Source of the DNA: Rhodocollybia butyracea | Taxonomy: Eukaryota > Basidiomycota > Agaricomycetes > Agaricales > Omphalotaceae | Direction of reading: 5' to 3' | Assembly (NCBI GenBank): GCA_015501585.1 | Contig: JADNRY010000916.1 | Location: forward strand, 1-21,729 | Length of the DNA stretch: 21,729 nt | Translations under genes and position numbers: made by a program | Part shown: piece by piece, positions 1-9,436 of the stretch | How positions within the stretch are numbered: the first letter of the stretch is position 1 | Layout of the letters: every line of letters starts with the position of its first letter | The notes under the pieces: model-generated | Told to the model about the DNA's origin: nothing | Databases searched by the model: none | What the model saw: the letters and a program-made list of their open reading frames with translations, nothing else

Positions 1-181
1 GTCAACCGAAGGCTCTTACGCGGTTGGTGCCCGTGTCTTCTACGACTGTACACCTGTTTCGTCATCACTGACTGTGTGTTCATCGTTTTTCGACGTCCAA
101 GATTTGTTCGAGGTAGAAAGGCCGTACCGAGGTTTCACGACCCTGTAATCTGCCATGGAACCCTGTCGTAAATGGCACATG
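1..181. other. Left-edge flank, no gene seen
   Basis: This is AT/GC-balanced sequence without a convincing reading frame on either strand. It lies outside the inverted ends of the transposable element that follows. Nothing else is supported here. Confidence 0.5.
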
Positions 182-189
182 AACGGTTC
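182..189. repeat. Left 8-bp target site duplication of the hAT-type element
   Basis: The octamer AACGGTTC directly abuts the left inverted end. It recurs exactly at 673-680 just outside the right end. An 8-bp duplication is the insertion signature of the hAT superfamily. Confidence 0.85.
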
Positions 190-268
190 TAGTGCTGGGT
201 GATGATGCTTTTCCTGACTGTTAGTAACTGTGACAAGGCTTGGGCCCTCCGAGCAAAGTAACTAACAT

Positions 269-364
269 GTTATTAACATGTACTGTCTTATGTAATCGGC
301 GCGTAGCGCCGAGAAAAATTTTGTTTTTAACATGTTATTAACAGGTTATTAACGCGTTATTAAC
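269..364. repeat. Left subterminal GTTATTAAC array of the hAT-type element
   Basis: Four copies of GTTATTAAC occur at 269-277, 334-342, 345-353 and 356-364. The last three are spaced 11 bp apart, which is close to one helical turn. Related degenerate copies follow to about 386. In hAT elements, subterminal motif arrays bind the transposase; that role is inferred here. Confidence 0.7.
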
Positions 365-594
365 GTTTATTAGCGTGTTATTAGCTGTGAGTAGCAATCC
401 TAATATTGATCCTCCAGACTCCAGGGCTGATGCCCCTTACAAGTCAAGTGGGGGCGGACCAGATGATACAATGTACTCCAGACTGTACCAGTAGGCATGG
501 TAAGTGGCAAGGCTCAGTGTATGTATCTCCCATGATCTCTCAGTGTACCAGGGAAAACCACAGGTATATAACATGGACTTCAGACCCTTGGTCT

Positions 595-648
595 GTTATT
601 AACGTTAAATAACGGTTAATAACATGTTATTTGTGAAATGTTATTAAC
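595..648. repeat. Right subterminal GTTATTAAC array of the hAT-type element
   Basis: Copies lie at 595-603 and 640-648, with an inverse copy GTTAATAAC at 615-623. They sit just inside the right inverted end and match the left array in sequence. The presumed role is transposase binding. Confidence 0.65.
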
Positions 649-672
649 ATATGGGTTCATCACCCAGCACTA

Positions 673-680
673 AACGGTTC
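673..680. repeat. Right 8-bp target site duplication of the hAT-type element
   Basis: AACGGTTC here is identical to 182-189 and immediately follows the right inverted end. Confidence 0.85.
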
Positions 681-1940
681 CATTGTTTATGCTTGCTGAG
701 GAGCAATGGTGAGTGACGTTCAGTGGTTTAGTGCGGTCATGGAAGGTCATGGTCCAGTCATGGTCCCTTTTCATTGATCAAGAGACAGCCGGGTCCACGC
801 TAGGATATGACCTGATATGGACCGGGATCGATGGTTCTCTGATGGAATGGACTCTGAAATATTTGAAATCGAAGAGAGAGAGAGCCTAGTCTTGCCTTAC
901 TCGTAGTACTGCTACCCGGTTGGCTTCTTGCAGTCATGAAGAATAGGAGAGCGACGTGGTACAGCCTAGGGATGGAAACCTGAGTCTGGGATTGTGGATG
1001 GGCTACACGGACTGAAGGATTGCGGTGCTTTGCGGGAAACCGTGCCGTGGCGTATGGACCCACGGACTTGGTACGGTCCATCTTTAATCCTTTGTTGATC
1101 TCACAAGACAATAGAGACAATAGATGCAACTGATACTCAACACCGCGGCCATTCGCTCGTCACCCAATATGTTCTGTTCAAAGTATAAACACTCGTCTCT
1201 GTTGGGTGAAGGAGTTGTAACTAGTATACCCCTGTTGGTCCGGCAGTCAAGCCTCGTGCTCGAGTTCTCTGGCAGTTGCAGCATATCGGAGTAGGTCCCT
1301 GGACCACCATCCAAAGAGCTAGTCAGCCCATACTCACCGTTGCCGCTGAGAACCCGGTGAATATCTGACTGAGATCAGGGTTTGATTACAAGCGCTGCGG
1401 AACGCGGCCAATTTCGACTGACTTTGTTATGGCTTGTAAACCTAGGACGGCGGCAATGGTTGTAACTGGGTCAAGGGCAAGTCTAAAGGCAGGATAAATG
1501 CTGTTTTTGGCTATACTTAAACCTATGTATCTAACCATCGACGTCGGCGGATCCCGCATTTATTCCTGCGGAATTTCAGTAACATGGGCCCGGAATCTGT
1601 GCGTTACTTGTTAGTCTCGGGTTCTGCTGGAATATTCGTCAATCTATCCAAGTAGTATTCAGTTACGACGTACATAACACGTTGAACTCTTCTGCTCGAA
1701 GCAGAAAAAACTCGAGGTATTCTGCTACACGTGCAAAAAACGCCCTGCATGATACCGGCTACAGTAACATAGTACATAACAGAAATCAGCCATTCGCTTA
1801 TACTCCACCAAGGCTACCTTGTAAATTTTCTCTTCTACATACAACAAAAGGCCTTGTCTAGTGTCAACGACGAAAGGCTATATACTCGCAAGTACAAAAA
1901 GCATTTTTGCCGTAAAATTCTGCCGTCCCGAGGAAACCAA
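681..1940. other. Intergenic region upstream of the F-box gene
   Basis: Short open frames on the minus strand (800-1129 and 1084-1314) show no recognisable domain, no intron-consistent continuation and no protein-like composition. A short direct repetition of GGTCATGG lies near 745-765. The last 100 bp before the F-box gene presumably hold its promoter and 5' leader, but I see no distinctive core element. Confidence 0.4.
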
Positions 1941-4778
1941 ATGACCGTGGGTTCACCGAGGCCTTCAGCTTCTTTCTCCAAAACCCCTCTCAAGGACGGC
2001 GTATCCGTGTCGCCTCCGAGCCGTTATTGGTATCAACAATCTCTCTTGTCGTTGACAGAAGATAAATCAGCTACGGAAACCCAAATTCAGCCTGAAATTC
2101 CAGCAGAAATGTCTTTCCATCTGCTACCCTACGACCTCTTGCTCAATATCGCATCCTATCTCGAGTATAATGATGTGCATGTCTTGCAATTGGTGATTAA
2201 ATCGGACTGATCTTACCCTCAAAGTCGGCTGAACTTTTTCTAGACATGTAAATCTCTATATTATTCCTTCACCACTCGTCCAGTTTATCGCAAACTGGCC
2301 ACTGATTTACTGAGACGCTGTCGGCCATTGCCCTTAAAAGGATTTCAGCGTCTTGGTGAACTATCTACAGCACGGCTGATATCGTGTGTTAACAGGGCAC
2401 ACCAGTACGAACAGGCCTGGCTTGTCCGAGCGCCCAGGCCCACCACAGCACTAACAAGTCCCGAAGTACAGAACAACTATCTGGATGTGGATGCTGGCGG
2501 AGACGATGCACTGATACACAAAAAGTGGTACAATGTTGTGCGCGTGCCTCCAGGCGAAGAAGTCGATTGGATTTCCCCAATAACTTCCAGCTACACCCTC
2601 TGTGCCACCAAGAGCGGAAAAGTTGTTTGTTGGGACGTGCAGACCGATACCTGTTTAGCGGAATGGAATCCCGGCGAGCGATGGGAATTGTGGAAATGTC
2701 GAGTGGAGTTTGACGAAAAGATGGTGTATTTCACAATGGCCAAAGTGATACAGGGATCGTGGGTTTCCGTTTATCTGAACTCTCATTCGACCATCTGAAA
2801 ACTTGTTTTCCTCAAGAAACAGCTACGACGATAGTCGCGTAATGGAATTTTCGCTCATGCGACTACAGTTTTACGAGAATGCTCTTGGGAAAAAGACTGC
2901 CTCTCCTACTTTTTCTCCGGTCACATCGTTCAGAACTGCAGGAGTCGTCATGAACATATTCCTACTTGATCCTTCTGCCAAACTTCTCTCCGCTTTTGTA
3001 TGGTGCTCCAGTTCAAATACGATAGGACTGTATGTTCTTCTCGATTGGGAACAGGATACTTATGTGTTCATCGATACTGGCATTGAATGTGTAAGAAATT
3101 TTCCAGTCGTTTTTACCACGTTGATAACCTTACGATCATCTAGGTCATGTCCTCCAACTGGTCCTGCATCTTATTCGAAGGCAATGTAGTAATCCATTGC
3201 GAAGATTCCGACGCCGCTTTCCAGCACTTTTATCCTCTCACCATGTTGGAGGAGCACGCTCGGCAGTTGAAAAGCAAGCGTTCAACACCAACTCTTTCTG
3301 GACGAATAACTCCATTCGAGAGTATCGTCAAACGGTTCACTTTCCCTGCGCCCAAGGTATCGGCTGTAAAGAAAACCTCCACCGTCAATGTCTCCAGTGT
3401 CATCCCCATCACAGTCATCGATAGCCAGACAGGAGCAATAATAACTGTCACCACATCCATCTCAGCCGCTCCCTCTAACTCATCAAGCAACATCTCGATG
3501 CTCTCATCTTCGGAACCTTCTTCGCCCCCATCTGGTTCATCCAATCCGCCCGTCTCAGCCCTACAAACCTTACACCCTAATCCATTCCCCTTCCCTCCCT
3601 GGTACCCTGAATCCGCCCATTTCGTACGACAATGGTGGCCCACGCTCCCAAATGTTCCCCGAATCAGTTGTACCGTCGTTCTCCTCGCCTCACACGATCC
3701 AATCACCCATAAAACGCGCTTCGTCCTCGCACAGCACTACTTCCGTGTGCCCATGCACCACGCCGATTGGGTTGGGTTTAGCGAACGCGGAAGCCCTGGA
3801 TCGGGGCCTCGAGGTGTATACGACGTTAGTAGTGACTTGAATGCGACCAATGACGATGGGGTGAGCAGTGCAGGTGCTACTGCTGCTGGCGGTAGTCATG
3901 GAGGTACTACCCCCAATGGAAGTACTGCGAGCGAACCTGTTGGTCCGATGGAGATGTATTTCCTTGATGGACCGCCTGAAGGGTCTGTCGTGGCGCGCTT
4001 GCGCGAACGTGAACGTATGATGTCATCCGGTGGAGAGACGGCAGCTGAGGGCAGTACGGTGATAGGTTGGCAGGTGAACGGGTCTTCGGATTCTACAGGA
4101 AGGTCAGGGTCGAGGAAAGGGAAGGGAAAGGCTCATACGAAGAACCAAAATACCTCCTCCGGGATATCGGGAGACGTAGATGCTGATGCGATGAAGTTGT
4201 GGTATGTCAGTGATTCTTTTGAGGTAGTATGCCTCGATGAGTCGGGCATAGACGATGATGAGGGAATGCAGGAGCGACCTCGGCCATTGGTCGCAGTTGA
4301 CTTTGGCCACGCGGTCTGGATCGAGTACTTTGACCCAGATGAAGGAGACTTGAAGAGGAGTAAACGTCAAGATAATGGTCGTGGTCGTGGTCACACAAAC
4401 GAGAACGAACGTGAATTTTCCGAGCCTGTGTCCGAAGACGAGGAAAATGATCCAGGCTCTGGATCAGAAGCGAGTACAGAAGTCGATAGGGAGGACGCAG
4501 GACCAGAACGAAGAGTCAATGACGAAGTGGATGCGGATACCAAAACGGCTCCAGACGAAGATCACAAACGTCTTCGATTTGTTACCTTCCCACCATTCAA
4601 CGACGAAGGCGTTGTCAGCGACATTCACGGAGGCTGGGGAGGGGCAGAAGTACGGACACTGGAAATCCCACCAGAACTCGATCTACATAGCGTGGAGACG
4701 ATAAACATTGACCAGTCGCAGGGTACGATTATCCTTTCGGTCAAGCAGGGAAAAATATTTATTCTTTGTTATGAATGA
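1941..4778 (+). CDS. F-box domain protein, about 891 aa, four exons
   Basis: Exons are 1941-2192, 2244-2758, 2817-3090 and 3144-4778; the introns are 51, 58 and 53 bp with GTGATT, GTGGGT and GTAAGA donors. Phases agree throughout and the spliced length is a multiple of three. Residues about 58-105 form an F-box (LLPYDLLLNIASYL then LQL, CKSLYY and RPVYRKLATDLLRR), the element that binds Skp1 in SCF ubiquitin ligases. The following 250 residues contain short beta-strand-like repeats, possibly propeller-like substrate-binding sequence. Residues about 380-800 are mostly low-complexity Ser/Thr/Pro and then acidic. The C-terminus (DQSQGTIILSVKQGKIFIL) looks like a natural beta-strand end. The start is uncertain: the ATG at 1941 gives a Ser/Pro-rich leader, while ATG 2109 sits directly before the F-box and has a purine at -3. 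No frameshift is needed here. The substrate is unknown. Confidence 0.8.
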
Positions 4779-5824
4779 TGCGATACGAAGTGCTGTGGAT
4801 CTGGACAATATGGTAGATATACAGTGGACAATCGGATATCACATATGTAATCTCTCTGCTGTGTTGTGCTTCACTCGGATAAATTTTGTATAATGTTTTG
4901 TTGCTTTTAGTTGGATTAAAATAAATTTGTATCGAACTTTGCTAATGTACAGAAAGGATCTTTCAATTTAAACACCAGCCCCGCTACAATGGTTCTCGGA
5001 GCTCCTCAAAGTCTCGTGAGCTTTGCTGCGAGTTGGACTGCAGAAGTCCATGCGGCTGCTAGGCGGCTAGTGCCGATGACGAAAACATATTTGTCCAGCG
5101 TACTTAATCGAAGCTGGCAAACGTCTGTTCATCGGGTGGGAAAATTACCGAGCTAGAAGAGAAAGGTGCAATTCAAAGGAGTCCTCGCAACTCTCGGCCT
5201 ACAGCTGAGGCAGTCCCATATATCCGGCCGTTTCCTCGACCCAATTCGTTACACCAGTAAAGTTCGCGATACGGTCACGTGTCGTGTCAGGATTTCTTCA
5301 GTGAGATCGTGTCGCGTCCACGGCACGATGGGCTGTTCGCGACCATATCCGTCATTGGTTAGAGCAGTTTCTTTAACATAAACATAAACTGCGAGACGTG
5401 GCGTTCAAATTGGGAGGTCCACGATTGTTAATCAAGTTAATCATTTGCCTTACGGAAAGATCGAACTAGAAACGATGGTGCTGTTAGTACAAGCCTACCT
5501 CTGGAGACCTCTGGAGTTGAATCGAGCTAAAACCGTTGATTACGCCTACGCCACCCTCGGGAACGGATACTCAAATTGCGTTGTCTTCAAGGCTGCTACG
5601 ACAGAAGCCCGGTAGGAGTGAAGATGGTAGGTACTAATGGAGTACTGCAGATTGACCACATACTCTGGTAACGCACGCATAACGAGATCCCGAAGCCTTA
5701 GAAAAATGTGTAACAGTGCTCATTATAAATACAATACAATTAGAGGGAACATTGACAGTAATCGAGGTGACGAGAATTATGTATCAACACAAAACACACT
5801 GGCAGAACTTTCCAGCTGATCCAC
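4779..5824. other. Intergenic region between convergent gene ends
   Basis: This lies between the 3' ends of the F-box gene and the ComA-like gene. AT-rich stretches such as ATTAAAATAAATTTG near 4915-4930 could serve as polyadenylation signals. A 55-codon open frame from the ATG at 4989 has no recognisable features. I see no RNA gene or repeat. Confidence 0.4.
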
Positions 5825-7057
5825 TCATTGACTTGGACTAACAGTTACGATTTTTCCAAACGTGCTTCCAGTACCCCAGATCCCCTTCCTCAAACAAGCA
5901 AGCTGAACGATCTGAGAATGGTCAATGAATAAGTTGGCGTTTGCGCCCTGGTTTTGAATATGATACGCAAACACTTCTGGGTCTGCGGCTTCAAACCTAG
6001 ATTACAAGTATCGATGATAAGCTAGAGCGCGAACGTGTCAAGAAAGCTAAACTTGCATAATTTTATCCTTGGGTAACGCAGAAGTGACTGCTGAGATAAC
6101 GTCCGTTCGCCAATTTCGGACATTTTCTGTGATCCCTTCGCTTTCGATCATTATCATCTGGTTCACTCAATGTTAGCGATAACTTGAATAAAAGGTCGAA
6201 TAAGTAGCGTACATATGCACCCGCATCCAGAAAAGTGTTTGCTCGATCAATGAGCCATTTGGGGTCCCGAGTACCAGCAGACTCGAGCTCAGCAATAGAT
6301 GCATCGCCCCCTGCACCCCACCTAGTAAGTAGAGAAAAAATCATCAATTCAAGAAAACATGTCTAGCTAAACCACTCACTGGATTCCGACTTCGGGCTTT
6401 GGTTTCAGACCGGCCTTTGAAGCCATTTCGACGAGATCTGCCCAGTCCTCCGTAGGAATGGACAAAAATCCCGAAGATAATTCCAGCACGTCGAAGCTAG
6501 ATGGGGGCCACATGACCAAACCGATAAATGTCACTACGATGACTACCTACCCCATGTTCTTGCAGGTTTCGAGGTACTTTTGGATTACGTCCCGATTCCC
6601 ATTGGACGAGGAAAGGACCTTTTCGATAAAACCACCGGTGCTCACGTATGTATCTTTCGAGAGATCAAATCAGTACGTTTGATTGTTGCTTCAACTTTAT
6701 ACGAGACTCTCACCATGTTTATGAGCTGTCTCGATAAGACCCTGTAGCCTATCCCGTGGCATAAGACTAAATGCCCCTCCGGCAAACTTAACCCCATCAA
6801 CAAACTCTCCCCAGTCGGAAAGCAACTCATCGAGATATGTTTGGGTCACCGGGTAGTAATACGGGCCTCTGATTTCCGTCAACCCATGTTTTTCGTTGTT
6901 TCGGAGGCAAGTAGTTGCTAGGAAGAAAATTGTATGCGGATGTATGAACGCCCGCATTCGCTGCTAACGTCGGACGAGAGTAATAAGAGAATGGTCGACG
7001 AAGGTTGAAAGCTAGAGAGCTACGTAGTACAGATTTTGCAGACATAATAAGTCTCAT
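5825..7057 (-). CDS. ComA / (2R)-phospho-3-sulfolactate synthase-like protein, about 314 aa, with one apparent frameshift
   Basis: Exons on the minus strand are 7057-6714, 6653-6551, 6496-6380, 6321-6213, 6157-6057 and 5996-5825, preceded by the first reading block from 7057. Introns are 54-60 bp. The family is recognised by KHGLTEIRGPYY, VDGVKFAGGAFSLMPRDRL, HKHDTYVSTGGF, ELSSGF, KPEVGIQWGAGGD, MIMIESEGITENV and KIMFEAADPEVF, a TIM-barrel enzyme family (ComA; plant Hsa32 belongs to it). In archaea ComA joins sulfite to phosphoenolpyruvate for coenzyme M; the fungal role is unknown. The N-terminus (MSAKSVLRSSLAFNLRRPFS) is basic and Ser-rich like a mitochondrial presequence. It is in frame with PPKQRK, but KHGLTEIRG lies one base out: the T5 run at 6889-6893 (A5 in the gene) seems one base too long. 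Removing one gives exactly 315 codons. The last intron has a GC donor. Without correction, translation could start only at 6957. Confidence 0.82.
5997..6056 (-). other. GC-AG intron in the ComA-like gene
   Basis: Reading ATT AT | G TTT GAA across this 60-bp segment restores the conserved KIMFEAADP. The donor is then GCAAGT, the usual form of the minor GC-AG class, and the acceptor is CTAG. No GT donor nearby preserves the frame. Confidence 0.75.
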
Positions 7058-7896
7058 CGTTGAATTAAGATTGTCGGCATTTTATAATTGTTGCTCGTGG
7101 AAAATGTGACTTCACTGGCCTCGCATATCGAAGGTCATAACCTACATCATAGAACGCGAACATGGAGCGCCTGGCACTTTCAATAGGAGTGCCGATCCGG
7201 CGCCCCAAGTCTATACATAGCAACCTTCCTAGTGATGGTGGTGGTAGTGGTCCAACTTATATTCACTGAAAACGCGAGGGAAAATTAGGAAACGCTTTCA
7301 AGCTAAAAATTCGTTGAAATTCCTTGTTAAAAAGAAATCTTGCTTCTGCAATTATACCATTTATATAACGACAGAACAGCCAAAAGAAAAAAAGCATAAA
7401 AAGGAGGGGGCAAAGATTTCCAGCTGATAGACTCAGAATTTATCGTTGTCCTTAAGTTCCGGAGTCAACGCGTTATATTATAAATAGGGCAGAGCTGGTC
7501 CCAATCATCTGTTCAAACTGTCAGGATTGCATCCTGTATAAGAATTACCGGATCGTACCAGGAGGTTTCTGGCGGGCCCTCAGCGAACACAATTGCAAAA
7601 TCGCTATGGGATCAGTGCCAGTAGTAGCAATAACTCGGACGTTGATCTTTTGTCCAGCGAATCAAAGGCCATGGAAGGTTTGGTGCAAAAGCACCCCTTT
7701 CCCCCTTACATAGCTTGTACCCCGGCCACAAACAACGGAAGACCGAACGAAAGAATAGAGAACAACATGTACCCGAGTGCCGAACAGGAATTTCAAAGCG
7801 TTTCCAATAAGCATAAGTGTTGATATAAGACGCATGGATTCCAACTCTACAAGCGCGTGCACACGCACACGCATAGTACGCACAAATCCTTTACCT
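7058..7896. other. Intergenic region with AT-rich and CA-repeat tracts, no supported gene
   Basis: The stretch upstream of 7057 presumably carries the promoter of the ComA-like gene. A TATA-like TTATATTATAAATAG lies near 7474-7488 on the plus strand. A CA/CG-alternating tract lies at about 7853-7882. An open frame of 76 codons at 7593-7823 has no ATG-supported start or domain, so I do not call it. Confidence 0.35.
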
Positions 7897-8785
7897 TCAT
7901 GACGCCTCCTCGTCTCTTCTTCCGCTCCCACCAGCACGGAAGGCTGGAGCCATCAGCCCAAACATCAGCCCTGGGGGTGCCGGTGCCGGTATCTCCCAGT
8001 GTCTCCCCAGGGTAGGTCAGGGTGCCTTTTCACCGCCTCAAACGCACCTCCCAGAAAGTACTCGGCGCCTGCGCAGCCATCACCTCCTGTTCGTGTTTCG
8101 CAAGCAGGTAGTCCTTGTCTTTTATTGGCGATTTTGGCTTGTCCGCCGAGGTATTGCTGTCGGGCTTCTTTGTGTGTTTTTGTTCGAGGTCAGTGAGGGG
8201 GGCATTGTGGGTTTAGTGAGACTTTTTAGGAAGGAGGGGTTAGTTGTAGGAGGGTTTGTGATTAACGACAGGGCAAAGAATTCTCCGAAAGAATAGTGTT
8301 AGAGTACCCCGTAGATCTTTTATTCTGCTTCCAATTCTGTTTCCCCTCGGCTTCACGCTTCGCGTACCCCCGAGCAGGACATTCTTCCCTGGGTATGCCG
8401 GTCAGACGTCCACAGGTTTTGAGATCGCGAATGCTGGGGTGTAAAGATAGATGAGTGAGCTAAGTAGACAAAACAAACAGTAGACGTGAAGCTTACACGC
8501 GGATCATAGTTACTGGGCTGTAATCTTTCTTATCGCCTGTAGTCTGTCCATCTAGGCATGATGACAGCGTTTTCGGGATGTGTAAAGATGTGGTTGGGGT
8601 TGGTGTCGAGTAAGACGATTTCGGAGAGGTTGCGGCGGCGGTTGAGGTAGGACAGATCCTGCTGCATATGGCGGAAAGAGAAATATATACACGTCCTTTA
8701 CCACCTGCTCATTCTGTGCGCGATCGAGTATGTTCCCAGACACGAAGATATTCGCAAATCGTGTTTTCTGCTCGGTCTCAACACA
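7897..8785 (-). pseudogene. TIM50-like relic (mitochondrial import subunit, NIF/FCP1-fold part and C-terminus)
   Basis: Reading down the minus strand, pieces line up in TIM50 order: FANIFVSGNIL with EQVVKD (about 8770-8690), QDLSYLNR and IVLLDTNPNHIFTHPENAVIM (8658-8550), RW TGDKKDY with TMI (8550-8500), an intron-like segment 8434-8496, AISKPVDV.PAYPGKN (8428-8381), YAKREAEGK (8366-8340), and a C-terminal piece with PLTDLEQKH, KDYLLAKHEQEVMAAQ and APSTFWE, a 55-bp intron (7993-8047), then a stop at 7897. TIM50 is the intermembrane-space receptor of the TIM23 complex. Damage includes a 7-bp insertion near 8539-8545, an in-frame TGA at 8402-8404 where the family has DVRP, a missing stretch after it, and no recognisable N-terminal half or membrane anchor. 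Two further frame breaks (8377-8378 and 8197-8202) sit in short G/C runs and could be assembly errors. An intact TIM50, an essential gene in yeast, would have to lie elsewhere. Confidence 0.58.
7993..8047 (-). other. Intron preserved in the TIM50-like relic
   Basis: A 55-bp segment has donor GTGCGT, a CTGAC branch-like motif and an AG acceptor. It joins STFWE to IPAPAPPGLM in frame and then reaches a stop. Its survival argues that the relic arose from genomic DNA, not from a reverse-transcribed mRNA. Confidence 0.5.
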
Positions 8786-9436
8786 GGGCTTGCAAGACCA
8801 AAGAAAAAAAAGACTATTCTCGTCCTTTCAAGCTCTTTCCCATCCCATCCATAGCATCCACAAGTAAATAATCCTTAATCCATCCTCGTATTAGCCCACA
8901 TTAACATCGGCGGTCTGCAGAAGATAAATGGTCTCGAGACCAAGCGTCAAGTTCGTTGTCGCTCTGCGCTTGGATTTGGTGGTGAAAAGTCAAGACTAGG
9001 CAGATTCGAACGCGTTACCAGAGGAGTTTCTGAATCAAGAGTTGCTGAAGTTTCGTCGTTTTCATCTGGTGAAGGGGAGAAGCCAGGTTTGAACCTATTA
9101 CCTAATAAAAAGCTTGGAAGATTTTTGACTCTGAGCGAGACTGTGTGGTAAGACGCTGCATATTGCTGTAGTAACTTTGTGCCAGATATCGTGCGTTATA
9201 TAATGAAAGTGGAATTTTTACAGCAGCCTGCAATTGGACGACTTCGAAAATGAGCCACTTTCACCATCACTCTACATCACTCCACAGGCTAATCAAGCTT
9301 AATCAAGGGTCAGTGGGACCAACCTCCGCGTGGTCATTTAAAGGAGAGAGCTGGGGCCCGAGGCGAACTTTTCTTCCCAACTGCTGGCTCAGTACACATT
9401 TTGCTCAACGCCCAAAGACTCTTCAGCTTGTTTTCA
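8786..9436. other. Intergenic region upstream of the secreted-protein gene
   Basis: No convincing gene is visible. The degenerate N-terminal half of the TIM50 relic may once have lain here. A TATA-like GTTATATAAT occurs at 9195-9204, about 235 bp upstream of the secreted-protein start. Two T-loop-like strings (near 9005 and 9090) do not fold into tRNAs. Confidence 0.35.

Larger units (their letters stand above)
190..672. mobile_element. Non-autonomous hAT-type element (MITE), 483 bp
   Basis: The element begins with TAGTGCTGGGTGATGA (190-205) and ends with its perfect inverse (657-672). It is flanked by an 8-bp direct duplication. The ends fit the hAT terminal pattern (pyrimidine, A, purine, N, G). 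The 483-bp interior is too short for a transposase, and its 68-codon open frame at 406-612 has no transposase features. Subterminal regions are packed with the nonamer GTTATTAAC at 269, 334, 345, 356, 595 and 640, plus one inverse copy at 615, as expected for transposase-binding subterminal repeats. A 7-bp stem with a GTA loop (296-312, CGGCGC core) lies in the left half. The identical duplications suggest a fairly recent insertion. Mobilisation would need a hAT transposase supplied from elsewhere in the genome. Confidence 0.88.

Noticed and set aside
406..612. Open frame of 68 codons inside the transposable element
   Set aside because: It has no transposase motifs, overlaps the subterminal repeats and is too short. 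It is chance.
3230..3706. Minus-strand open frame of 158 codons opposite the F-box gene
   Set aside because: It is a mirror of the low-complexity Ser/Pro coding region, without a domain or splice logic.
7897..8205. A separate small gene of about 84 residues starting at the ATG at 8205
   Set aside because: It was attractive because of a good start context and a clean intron. However, the same frame extends upstream of this ATG, and the sequence fits the TIM50 C-terminus, so it is part of the relic.
8985..9100. tRNA gene suggested by GTTCGAATC-like and GGTTCAAACC-like strings on the minus strand
   Set aside because: The bases around these loops cannot form T stems, and no acceptor or anticodon arms match.
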